From assembly GCA_002432805.1 (NCBI GenBank), contig DJGV01000010.1, positions 1 through 64,000 on the forward strand: DNA of 64,000 bases, read 5' to 3'. The position numbers and the translations under genes were made by a program. The stretch is from Fervidobacterium sp. UBA5837 (GTDB taxonomy: Bacteria > Thermotogota > Thermotogae > Thermotogales > Fervidobacteriaceae). Of this stretch, positions 41,722 to 50,029 are shown one piece after another (position 1 is the first letter of the stretch; every line of letters begins with the position of its first letter). Below the pieces are notes generated by a model. It was not told the origin of the DNA. It made no database searches and saw only the letters and a list, made by a program, of their open reading frames with translations.

Positions 41722-42602
41722 ATGACCTCACTCCTAAGCAAACGACCCTGAATGAGAGTTATTATCAAGACAATGAAGACAAGTATGTATCCAATGGCAG
41801 AAGCATATCCCATTTCGAAATTGCGAAATCCTACGATGTAAAGATAATGAACTATTGTCTGAGTAGAGTTCATTGGGCCTCCACCTGTCATGGTAAATAC
41901 TTCAGAGAATATCTGGAACGATCTTATAGTGTTGATGGCAATTACGAAGTATAGTGTGGGCTTTAGCAACGGCATAGTGATTTTGGAAAATAATGCTTTC
42001 CGACCAGCACCATCGATTCTTGCAGCTTCATACAGTTCTTCTGGGATGCTTTGGAGTCCTGCCAAAAATAGTATTGTATAATAGCCAACAGCTGCCCAAA
42101 CGTCCATTATCATGATGGATAGTAAAGCGGTTTTCACGTGAGCCAACCAACTCGTCGGTAGTGGCTGACTGCCGAAGAGCTCAACCATTTTGTTAAAGAA
42201 ACCATCGGCACTGTAAAGGTACATCCACATGGTAGATATGACGACTGTTGAAATGACTGATGGTAAGAAAAAGCCAGCTTTGAAGACATCCTTCAGAGGT
42301 AAGAATCTACTGTTTATAATCAATGCAAGTAATAGAGCAAAAACCGTTGTGAATGGTATGGTCCCTATAACGAATATGAACGTGTTTTTTAAGGCGGTAA
42401 GAAAAATACTATCCTTAAAAGCATGAATGTAGTTTGTGAGACCAACGAGATTGAACTTTGGACTCAGGCCTGAATAATCGGTGAAACTTATGAAAAATGA
42501 AAAAATTATCGGAAATGCCCCAAAAATCAAGAAGATTATCAAAAATGGAGATAACAATAACAATGTTTCGAAGTTGTATTTGATTTTCCTCTTTTTGCCC
42601 AT
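41718..42602 (-). CDS. sugar ABC transporter permease, MalF type
   Basis: A 294-residue permease of ordinary length with six helices (first about 12-35). FNLVGLTNYIHAF (about 45-57) and the EAA loop (ELYEAARIDGAGRKALFSK, about 190-208) are intact. It forms the channel with the MalG-type partner that follows, whose ATG overlaps this TGA. Here the extra domain is on the MalG partner, the reverse of the disaccharide operon, where MalF carries an insert. Confidence 0.9.
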   Translation of the reverse strand: MGKKRKIKYNFETLLLLSPFLIIFLIFGAFPIIFSFFISFTDYSGLSPKFNLVGLTNYIHAFKDSIFLTALKNTFIFVIGTIPFTTVFALLLALIINSRFLPLKDVFKAGFFLPSVISTVVISTMWMYLYSADGFFNKMVELFGSQPLPTSWLAHVKTALLSIMIMDVWAAVGYYTILFLAGLQSIPEELYEAARIDGAGRKALFSKITMPLLKPTLYFVIAINTIRSFQIFSEVFTMTGGGPMNSTQTIVHYLYIVGFRNFEMGYASAIGYILVFIVLIITLIQGRLLRSEVI

Positions 42603-42627
42603 GTTCTCACCACCTTTGAAAATTCAA

Positions 42628-42659
42628 ACTTGCCCCGTGCAACATGGCACGGGGCAAGT
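42628..42659 (-). other. strong intercistronic hairpin after the binding-protein gene
   Basis: ACTTGCCCCGTGC (42628-42640) and GCACGGGGCAAGT (42647-42659) form a perfect 13-bp GC-rich stem with a 6-base loop, nine bases after the binding-protein stop. TTTGAATTTTC follows on the minus strand. It may partly terminate or protect the binding-protein mRNA. Confidence 0.75.
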
Positions 42660-42668
42660 AACTTTGTA

Positions 42669-43880
42669 TTATCTCTTCCCGTCAAGAATATCTTGCACAA
42701 TTGTGTTGTATTTAGTCAGTATGCTTGCAATGCTCTTATCTGTGAGAATGATTTCCTCAACGAGGTCTTTAAGAACATCTTCGATCTTTGGCCATACTGC
42801 AATCGATGGCACTGGCTTTGCATATCTATTCTGTTCATAGAACACTTTGTGCATCGGATGATCTGCAAACCACGGGTCTTTTCCTGCATCTACATGTGAT
42901 GGGAATATGGCAGGCCACAACTTGGCTATTTCCATAGCTACGTCAGGTTTTATTAGAAATTCTATAAGCTTTTGTGCTGCATCCTTGTTCTTTGAGTTCT
43001 TCATTACAGCCAAGACTTCTGCGCCCGCAAAGGAAGCGTGAGTACCAGAATTCTCTGATGGCTTTGGTATGAATGTGACATTGAAAGGCAATTCTGGATA
43101 GTTTGTTTCGAGATAGTCTATGTCCCAAGCTCCACTAACGTACATTCCCACTTTTCCCTCTCCAAAGGCTTTAGCAAGGTCGTCTTGTTTCGTTTTCAGA
43201 GAATTCTTTGCAAGTTTTCTGTAGAATTCTGCAGTTTGATTTACTCTTGGAGAAATGAGCAGAGCTTTCTTTCCGTCTTCAGAGATAATATCTCCTCCGG
43301 TGCACCATACTGCTGGTAAGAACCACTGTTGCCATGGACTGTAGCTCTCTCCGGAAGGCAATCCGAACCCATATATGTCTGGACCAAGGGCATCGATCTT
43401 TGCAGCAGCTTTCAAAACTTCATCCCAAGTTACCGGAGGATTGTCTGGATTAAGACCTGCTTTTTCAAACAATTCCAAGTTGTAGAACATGGCCCTTGTA
43501 CCGAGCAACCATGGCACCGAATAGTAGCTTCTCTTGTAATAAGTAGTGTTCCACCCAATGTAGTTCTTTCCATACTTTTTGTAGAAACTGTCCATGTTCT
43601 CTAGTGCACCTTTGTCTGCGAAACTTGCCACCCACGTATTTCCCAGTTCCACAACGTCTAATGCTTCGCCACCTGCAATTGCGGTGACTATCTTGTCAAA
43701 TCCGTTTGACCAAGAGAGTTGCACATACTCGACGTCGATATCTGGATTTTCTTTCATGAACGTTGTTAGAACTTTCTTTGCATGTTCATCGTTCATCGTG
43801 AAACCCCAGAAAGTGACTTTAACCTTGGAAAAACTTAGAACCGTTAAGACAGTAAACATGATAACTAAGAACCTTTTCAT
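42669..43880 (-). CDS. sugar ABC transporter substrate-binding protein
   Basis: A 403-residue family-1 solute-binding protein with a signal peptide (MKRFLVIMFTVLTVLSFS) and no lipobox. Features include DVVELGNTWVASFADKGALE (about residues 77-96), VPWLLGTRAMFYNLELFEKAG (about 123-143) and GMYVSGAWDIDYL (about 245-257). It should bind an amino sugar or chito-/muro-oligosaccharide, judged from the GH3 and SIS genes in the operon. Its ATG overlaps the GH3 TGA. Confidence 0.9.
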   Translation of the reverse strand: MKRFLVIMFTVLTVLSFSKVKVTFWGFTMNDEHAKKVLTTFMKENPDIDVEYVQLSWSNGFDKIVTAIAGGEALDVVELGNTWVASFADKGALENMDSFYKKYGKNYIGWNTTYYKRSYYSVPWLLGTRAMFYNLELFEKAGLNPDNPPVTWDEVLKAAAKIDALGPDIYGFGLPSGESYSPWQQWFLPAVWCTGGDIISEDGKKALLISPRVNQTAEFYRKLAKNSLKTKQDDLAKAFGEGKVGMYVSGAWDIDYLETNYPELPFNVTFIPKPSENSGTHASFAGAEVLAVMKNSKNKDAAQKLIEFLIKPDVAMEIAKLWPAIFPSHVDAGKDPWFADHPMHKVFYEQNRYAKPVPSIAVWPKIEDVLKDLVEEIILTDKSIASILTKYNTIVQDILDGKR

Positions 43881-45232
43881 ACCGCTCCCTCCCTTTTGAT
43901 GAGCTGAAGAACGTGATATACCGAAATGAGTTTCGATGAATACGGAATTACGAATTCTGAGTAGTTGTTCTCAGCTTCATCGTCGAACTTTCTCAAAAAT
44001 ACGTATATTATTCTTTTTGCATCTACGCTTTTGACTTCGTCGAGGACAAAGTAGACAACTGGACCAATGAACGACATTTTGGTTGCTTTATCTTCATAGT
44101 ACACGTGAGAGTTAGGAAATTCCGTTAAAATGAGTTCTCTTATGGATTTCAAATCCCTTTCCGTTGTGTCCGCAAGGCTTAGATTTTGAGGAGTTGGAAT
44201 GACAAAACTCGGTTCCAAAACTGGTGATGAAATGTTTGCCTTGATTACTTTTTTGGAGGTATCTGATAAGAACCTTGCAGGGTATGTGTTTTTCACGTAT
44301 TTATTCTTGATTCTCTCCACTTTTTTGGATTTTTCGTTTAACAAATCTCTGTCCAGTTCACCAGTTTCAACCATTGAATAGAAAGTCTCGATGATTTCTA
44401 AGTTATTTTCCGCATCACTTATGAGTATGATATCGCCATCTGCTTCAAAGAATTTCCTGATCGCCTCACGTGGTGAATAATATTTCTTCAAAGCCCCCAT
44501 TTCAAAAGCATCAGATAGGATGAGCCCATCAAATCCAAAATCTTCTCGAAGGACTTCGTGTAACCATCTTTTTGAGAGCGTTGCTATCACATCGTCGACG
44601 TCTGGATACACTACATGTGCTGTCATTATGAAATCAGCATAGTTGGCCAATTTTCGAAACACGAGTACATCACTATCATTCTCATCAAAGTCTTCTACAA
44701 TCGGAAGTACAAAATGAGAATCTGAAACGGCCCTTCCATGACCAGGAAAGTGTTTAAGAGTTGCAGCTATATTATATTCTGAGAGCCCTTCGATAAAGTC
44801 TCGCGATGCTTTTTCAACAGTCTCATGATTTGATGAGAAAGCCCTAAAGCCTGTGACATGACTAGAAAATGAGTACTTTACATCAACAACAGGAGCAAAG
44901 AGTGTATTGAACCCATGGAGTGACAAGAGATTTCCCAAATAATTCCCATAGAGACGTGCTCCACCTTCCATTCCGAACGCTAAGTTTCCAGGAGATGGAA
45001 AAACGTTAGGGACAGTTTCCAGTTGGCCACCCTCATGGTCTGATGAGATAAAAAACTTGTATCCTTTATCGAAAAGTGAATATATCCGTTCCATACTCAA
45101 CTGGAGAGAAGACACGTCTTTCATATTCTCTGGATAGAAAATAACGCCAGCGGGATTTATCTTTTCCAGTAGCGATCTATTTATATTCTTCTGAAATCCA
45201 ACAAAGAAAAGATCACCAAATGTGTTATCCAT
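43877..45232 (-). CDS. GH3 beta-N-acetylhexosaminidase (NagZ-like)
   Basis: A 451-residue GH3 enzyme without signal peptide. The NagZ-type motif KHFPGHGRAVSDSHF (about residues 160-174) supplies the catalytic His of the acid/base dyad, and SDAFEMGALKKY (about 240-251) the Asp nucleophile. It should release N-acetylglucosamine from chito-oligosaccharides or muropeptides in the cytosol. The TIM barrel ends near 320; a C-terminal domain of about 130 residues is longer than in E. coli NagZ (about 341 residues in all). It overlaps the ROK gene by eight bases and the binding-protein gene by four. Confidence 0.9.
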   Translation of the reverse strand: MDNTFGDLFFVGFQKNINRSLLEKINPAGVIFYPENMKDVSSLQLSMERIYSLFDKGYKFFISSDHEGGQLETVPNVFPSPGNLAFGMEGGARLYGNYLGNLLSLHGFNTLFAPVVDVKYSFSSHVTGFRAFSSNHETVEKASRDFIEGLSEYNIAATLKHFPGHGRAVSDSHFVLPIVEDFDENDSDVLVFRKLANYADFIMTAHVVYPDVDDVIATLSKRWLHEVLREDFGFDGLILSDAFEMGALKKYYSPREAIRKFFEADGDIILISDAENNLEIIETFYSMVETGELDRDLLNEKSKKVERIKNKYVKNTYPARFLSDTSKKVIKANISSPVLEPSFVIPTPQNLSLADTTERDLKSIRELILTEFPNSHVYYEDKATKMSFIGPVVYFVLDEVKSVDAKRIIYVFLRKFDDEAENNYSEFVIPYSSKLISVYHVLQLIKREGAV

Positions 45233-46262
45233 TCTCCGCCACCTTCTTATAAAAGTAGTTTACCAAGTTTTCATCAGTGAAAACTTTGATGAGAGAGTTA
45301 ACCGCTGCACCCTTTGCATTAACGAACTCAAAACCGTTTTCCAAAAGTATTTCTATATTTCTCTTTTCAATTAAATAAATGTGCTCCTTCACATGATCAA
45401 CAAGCTTTGAAATGCATGGGAGAGATGTAATGTTTCCTCCGATTGCTAGGATTTCTGGATCGAAGATACTGGCTATGATCCCTATCCTTTTTGAAACCTC
45501 GTCTAAGAATTCCTCGAATACAGCAGGATCCATGTCTTCCTCTTTGAGATCATCAAATGGAATCCTCTTCTGACATAAACTCTTGTCTAGTTTTGACTCA
45601 CCAGCTAAGTTACTCGAACCATAATATGGTTTTCCATCGATTACTAATCCAGCACCAAATCCTACTGGTTCGTTGACAAAGTAAGGTACAGAAAGCTGAA
45701 AGTACAAGACCTTTGACTTTTCAAAAGAGTATCTTATTCCACCACAAATTGCATCTTTCTCAACAAACACCGGAATGTCGGTACTTAGGTTCCCAACAAT
45801 GTCAAAATCGTGCAAATCTAGCGCTTCAGAATAGATGATCTCGTTGTCTTTCACAATTCCCGGTACCGAGATTCCAACGGCAATCATATCTCTCTGAAGG
45901 TTTACAATTTCGGAGATTTCTTTGCATATATTCTGTGGACTGATCTTCCTAGAAATCCTTCTCTTTTCAACAACTTCTCCAAAGAGGTTCGTCTTCACAT
46001 ATTCGATACCGTCTTGTTCAACCGACAATCCAAGTACGTATCCCTTTTCCTTATTGAATCCGTACACAATGGTCTTGCGTCCGCCTAACGAAGACGGTGA
46101 GAGTTCATTCGTTGGTAAGATGAGATTCACGGATTTAAGTCTGTTTATAGCTCTTGAAACAGTTGATTTCTCAAGTTTTAGGTTATCTGATATATCTTTG
46201 GCTGTAACAATCTTGTTTTTCCAAGTAAAGTACATGATTTCTTTTACAGATTCAGTTATCAT
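45225..46262 (-). CDS. ROK-family transcriptional regulator (NagC/XylR type)
   Basis: A 345-residue regulator. An N-terminal winged helix (DNLKLEKSTVSRAINRLKSV, about residues 26-45) precedes a ROK domain with VLGLSVEQDGIEYV (about 76), AVGISVPGIVKDNEI (about 127-141) and GAGLVIDGKPYYGSSNLAGE (about 202-221). The usual ROK zinc-finger cysteines (CxCGxxGC) are absent, suggesting loss of the catalytic or zinc function. As first gene of the operon it probably controls it in response to an amino sugar. Confidence 0.88.
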   Translation of the reverse strand: MITESVKEIMYFTWKNKIVTAKDISDNLKLEKSTVSRAINRLKSVNLILPTNELSPSSLGGRKTIVYGFNKEKGYVLGLSVEQDGIEYVKTNLFGEVVEKRRISRKISPQNICKEISEIVNLQRDMIAVGISVPGIVKDNEIIYSEALDLHDFDIVGNLSTDIPVFVEKDAICGGIRYSFEKSKVLYFQLSVPYFVNEPVGFGAGLVIDGKPYYGSSNLAGESKLDKSLCQKRIPFDDLKEEDMDPAVFEEFLDEVSKRIGIIASIFDPEILAIGGNITSLPCISKLVDHVKEHIYLIEKRNIEILLENGFEFVNAKGAAVNSLIKVFTDENLVNYFYKKVAENG

Positions 46263-46287
46263 ACCATCACTCCTAAGCTATAGATTA

Positions 46288-46299
46288 AGTCAATTGTCT
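46288..46299. promoter_or_regulatory. near-palindrome upstream of the ROK gene, candidate operator
   Basis: AGTCAATTGTCT is centred on CAATTG, with two mismatches to a perfect palindrome, 26-37 bp before the ROK start. It may be the autoregulatory operator, but there is only one copy. The rest of 46300-46581 is AT-rich and shows no gene I can support. Confidence 0.3.
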
Positions 46300-46581
46300 A
46301 GTTACCATGTTAGTTGCTTGCATCAATCAACCAACTGGATTGTACAATGAAACAGCATATTTCTAAAACCTCAAAAAACGATGAAAATATGCTCAAAATG
46401 CACCAGAACAAATTAGCAGCGAGATTTCTGCTATTTCCAAAATATATCACGTTTTTGCTTGAAATACCACTTTATACTAGTTATGATATGCCAACTACAA
46501 TCTTCAGAAGGGATAGATAAAGATAGAGTTAAAGGTAGAAATGTGTGTAGTGGTCTAAAGCTTGAGGATATTGAGTTATGG

Positions 46582-47274
46582 TCAGTACATGTATGCATAA
46601 TCTCTGATGTATCGTTCGTCAATGATCTTGACTCTTTTTCCTTCCGTTTCGATTACACCAAGTTTTTCAAGTTCAGTGAAAACTCTCGATAGTGCTGGGC
46701 GAGTTGCACCGAATTCTCTTGCAAGTTCTTCTTTTGTCATGCTCATGGTGACGACTACATCGTTTACTTGATCCATCAGTTGGCACAAGTATGCGCAGAC
46801 TTTCTGCACCAAGTTTTTCATGGTAATTTCGTAGAATCTGTCGGTGACGAATTCAAACGAGTCACTGATGTACTGTAGGAAGTTTTTGAGTAAAGTTTCA
46901 TCTTTCATAAGAAATTTGATGAACTGTTCTTTTGGTATAGACAAGAACAATGATTCTCTTGCAGTTTCAATGTCTACGGGATATTTGGAATGACTTGAGA
47001 ACATTATGGCAGATGCCAGAAGTTTTGGTGCAAACATATGGTCTATCTGGAGAATCCGGCCATCTGGGTTTGTGAATAGACCAAATGCCTCGCCATCAAC
47101 CAAAAAGAGTGCCTCATCGCACTCTTCTCCACGGGTTCTTACTATTTCTTTCGTCCCATAATGCTCAGTATGCCCCAGTTTGACAAGTTCGATTATGAGT
47201 TGTGATTTGATATTTTCAAAACATACACACAGTGAAAGTGAATGAACAATGCTTTCGATCTCTTCGCTTTTCAT
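46582..47274 (-). CDS. Crp/Fnr-family transcriptional regulator
   Basis: A 230-residue regulator with an N-terminal cNMP-like sensor (about residues 25-115), a long dimerisation helix (about 125-160) and a C-terminal winged helix (MTKEELAREFGATRPALSRV, about 178-197). There is no Fnr-type cysteine cluster: the two N-terminal cysteines alone are not enough for a [4Fe-4S] site. The effector is unknown. AAAGGTGG lies four bases before the ATG. It is the last gene of the nadE-to-manA series on this strand. Confidence 0.85.
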   Translation of the reverse strand: MKSEEIESIVHSLSLCVCFENIKSQLIIELVKLGHTEHYGTKEIVRTRGEECDEALFLVDGEAFGLFTNPDGRILQIDHMFAPKLLASAIMFSSHSKYPVDIETARESLFLSIPKEQFIKFLMKDETLLKNFLQYISDSFEFVTDRFYEITMKNLVQKVCAYLCQLMDQVNDVVVTMSMTKEELAREFGATRPALSRVFTELEKLGVIETEGKRVKIIDERYIRDYAYMY

Positions 47275-47304
47275 ATGTCCACCTTTTGATGACTATTTTG
47301 ATGA

Positions 47305-48162
47305 TTAAATGAAATTGTACACGAGTATGCTCGGAAAATCTTCTTTCAAAAATCGTGGGAGTTCCTGTGCGCTCTCGCCTTCTTCTGCCTCGATGACTGA
47401 CGCAGAGAAATCAACTGATAATTCAGTCGGTATCGAAATGTGTAATTTTGATACCTTCAAATTGGAGATGGTGTCGTCTCTATTTGATTTATCCAGAAAT
47501 TGCATGGTGAAATACGGCGTCTTTAAGCAGTTGATGTGCTCGAACACGATGTCGGGTATTCTTACCTGTCTTGCAACTTGCAATGCCTTGTTCAGGTGTA
47601 TCTCACGCGGTCTGCCCCAATCGTATATTCTGTACGTGAGATCCGATGTCTGTTGCACTTCGATAACAGTGCTGTTCGGTCCTAATGCATGGACTGTACC
47701 TGCAGGTAGATATACGAACGTACCTTTTTTGACTTTGACAAATGTCAATATGTCCTTTAACTGTGATAATCTATCTTGTGCGATGAGCTCTTTCATGGTT
47801 TCTACATCTTCACATATGGCAAACTCACCATCTTCCAAAAAGTACCAAGCCTCACTTTTTCCCCAAGGTTCATGTTCGATTTGTCGTGCAAATGCATCGT
47901 CTGGATGCACCTGGACGCTGAGCCACTGATTTGTCGATACGAGCTTTATGAGTAGGGGGAATTTCGGATATTTGCCATCGTATATAGATTTGCCGTATTC
48001 GTTGATGGTCATTCCATTTTCCATGGTCGTTTCGTATAATTGGTGTCCAGAGAGGAGCCATACCTCGCCGATGGGTAACTCCGATTGAACATTGAATAGT
48101 TCATTTATCTTCCAATTTCCCCAAACGAGTGACCTGAATTTTGGTTGGATTTTGATTTCCAT
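47305..48162 (-). CDS. manA: mannose-6-phosphate isomerase, type I
   Basis: A zinc enzyme of about 285 residues that interconverts mannose 6-phosphate and fructose 6-phosphate. The cupin core carries VQVHPDDAFARQIEHEPWGKSE (zinc His/Glu, about residues 86-107) and the C-terminal half holds YLPAGTVHALGPNSTVIEVQ (about 149-168). ATG 48162 is preferred over the frame start at 48231, which would overlap fapA: AAGGAGG lies 9-12 bases before TTG 48165/ATG 48162. Confidence 0.9.
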   Translation of the reverse strand: MEIKIQPKFRSLVWGNWKINELFNVQSELPIGEVWLLSGHQLYETTMENGMTINEYGKSIYDGKYPKFPLLIKLVSTNQWLSVQVHPDDAFARQIEHEPWGKSEAWYFLEDGEFAICEDVETMKELIAQDRLSQLKDILTFVKVKKGTFVYLPAGTVHALGPNSTVIEVQQTSDLTYRIYDWGRPREIHLNKALQVARQVRIPDIVFEHINCLKTPYFTMQFLDKSNRDDTISNLKVSKLHISIPTELSVDFSASVIEAEEGESAQELPRFLKEDFPSILVYNFI

Positions 48163-48193
48163 CAACAGCAAACGCCTCCTTGCATGTCTGTAA

Positions 48194-49576
48194 TCATCCA
48201 CCGTATCCACCGGCAATGACCTTTTCTCCATCGTATTTCAACACTACTTTTGGTAGAGCTGTTTCAGCATAGTATCTGGAGTTATATATGATAGCCTCGA
48301 CACCCTGATAAAGCATTTTGCGGGCAATGATTTGAGAATCGAAGCGCATTTTTTGTATCTTTTCCTCCAATCCAGTAAGCTTTGCTAAATTTGTCTCGAG
48401 TTGATTTCTCAAATTGATAAGTGTCTTGGTTGTTCTAGAGAATTGTTCTTCACGTTCAGGTGGTATTTCTACGCCCTTTTCTTTAAGTGCTTTGTACTGC
48501 TTAACTATGGATATGAGTTTTTGAATGCTTGCCTTGTCGATTTCTATCTGTGCTCTTAATAATTTTATCTCTTCTCGTATGTAAGGATTTATACCGACTT
48601 CAAGATATGTATTGATACCAAAATTCGATCCGATTTCATCTGCTTCGATCTTTATTGCTGCTACACATTCCCCGCCCATCAACGCACTGTGCCTTGCAAC
48701 TCCAATAATGGAGTTTGTAACCCTCACAGTACAGTTGAGTAAGTTAGTTTCAAAATAGAGATTCTCTGCTTCAATTGTAACTGCCTCAGCATACTTGACA
48801 TGAACGTTTTTCTTTGCCTTTATTAATCCTTTGTCTTTACCTTTAACACCACTAATTTTCACATTACCTTCGAGCGATATAACTGTTGCTGCCTCCACTA
48901 TTCCATTGATTTCTATATCACCCTTTGCACGTACAACAAACCCTGGTTTAACATCGCCTTTGACAAGTACGATACCAGGAAATTCTATGTTTCCTGTGTT
49001 ATAATCAACATCACCTTCGATTTCCAAGTATTCACTGACCTCGATCGTACCTTTTTCCAAGTCTACTCTCAGTACCCCTTCTGTCGTAGAAATTATTGAG
49101 CTTCCATCTTCACTTAGCGCAACATTCTTTCCAAGTGTAACCTTCGCTTCGTTACCTTTTTTTGCTGGTACAGGTTCACCATACACGTTTTTGCCTGGTA
49201 TTCCATCAGTTGGAGACAATATAGATGCCAATTTTTGGCCATTCTTAACTATTATCCTCTTCTGAACTGGAAATTCTCGAAAATCGACACGATTGCCAGC
49301 CGTGGTTTTTGAAGCAACATTTTCAGCAATTTCGAATACGATACGTCCATCTTCACCATTCTTTGGTAAGTCGCCATGAGCAAATAGAACAGGTGTATTG
49401 TCAATAGGCTCATTGCAGAGAATTTTAAGTGCATCGTAGTCTATGCCGTGCACTATTTTTGCATTTCTCACTACTTCCATTACCTTATCAAGGTCGACAC
49501 TTTCTTCTGGAAGCCTGTTTGCAATCCTTATGTACGCTTCCATCCTATCTGGAGATGTTGTTACGGATATATCCAT
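48194..49576 (-). CDS. FapA/DUF342 polymer-forming-type protein
   Basis: A 460-residue DUF342 protein. The N-terminal domain (about 1-130) is followed by a right-handed beta-helix of repeated strands (about 150-300: GNIEFPGIVLVKGDVKPGF, KGDIEINGIVEAATVISLEG) and a C-terminal coiled coil (about 335-420). Relatives have been linked to flagellar assembly and cell-size or surface sensing. No flagellar gene is adjacent, so the role here is open. It lies between panD and manA. Confidence 0.85.
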   Translation of the reverse strand: MDISVTTSPDRMEAYIRIANRLPEESVDLDKVMEVVRNAKIVHGIDYDALKILCNEPIDNTPVLFAHGDLPKNGEDGRIVFEIAENVASKTTAGNRVDFREFPVQKRIIVKNGQKLASILSPTDGIPGKNVYGEPVPAKKGNEAKVTLGKNVALSEDGSSIISTTEGVLRVDLEKGTIEVSEYLEIEGDVDYNTGNIEFPGIVLVKGDVKPGFVVRAKGDIEINGIVEAATVISLEGNVKISGVKGKDKGLIKAKKNVHVKYAEAVTIEAENLYFETNLLNCTVRVTNSIIGVARHSALMGGECVAAIKIEADEIGSNFGINTYLEVGINPYIREEIKLLRAQIEIDKASIQKLISIVKQYKALKEKGVEIPPEREEQFSRTTKTLINLRNQLETNLAKLTGLEEKIQKMRFDSQIIARKMLYQGVEAIIYNSRYYAETALPKVVLKYDGEKVIAGGYGG

Positions 49577-49619
49577 TCAGCCACCCCACCCTAAAGTGTA
49601 TTTAAGAACGATAGAACGA

Positions 49620-49970
49620 TTATTTCATTTCTTTAATACTATTGTCATCGTTCAATATGACTATCTTGGGACCTTTGTATTCATCAGCTTGATATGCAGA
49701 AAAGGCCATTATTATTATTCGATCACCTTTTTCAACGAGCCTTGCAGCTGCGCCATTAAGTGATATCTTCTTACTTCCTCTTGGTTCTGGAATCACGTAT
49801 GTGACTAATCTATTACCATTGTTCACATCTGAGACTATAACCATTTCGTTGACTTTTATGCCTGTAACTTCCAACAGTTCTTCATCTATTCCAATGCTAC
49901 CTTCGTAATTTATTTCTTTCTCAGTCACCTTTGCCATGTGAATTTTTGCCTTCAACATCATTTCCATCAT
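49620..49970 (-). CDS. panD: aspartate 1-decarboxylase proenzyme
   Basis: A 116-residue pyruvoyl enzyme making beta-alanine for pantothenate. The self-cleavage site is the Gly-Ser in NYEGSIGID (about residues 21-29), and the substrate arginine/lysine region LKAKIHMAKVTE is at the N terminus. NGAAARLVEKGDRIIIMAF (about 72-90) is typical. AGGAGG lies eight bases before the ATG. Together with coaE and coaBC it gives three CoA-pathway genes in the window, though not in one operon. Confidence 0.93.
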   Translation of the reverse strand: MMEMMLKAKIHMAKVTEKEINYEGSIGIDEELLEVTGIKVNEMVIVSDVNNGNRLVTYVIPEPRGSKKISLNGAAARLVEKGDRIIIMAFSAYQADEYKGPKIVILNDDNSIKEMK

Positions 49971-50029
49971 TTGTAAATCCTCCTATCTTTTCTATTGTTC
50001 ATCTTATCCATTTATCCATCGAATTTAGC

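Noticed and set aside
46459..46692. Plus-strand frame opposite the end of the Crp/Fnr gene
   Set aside because: It is antisense to a well-supported gene for half its length and lacks a ribosome site.
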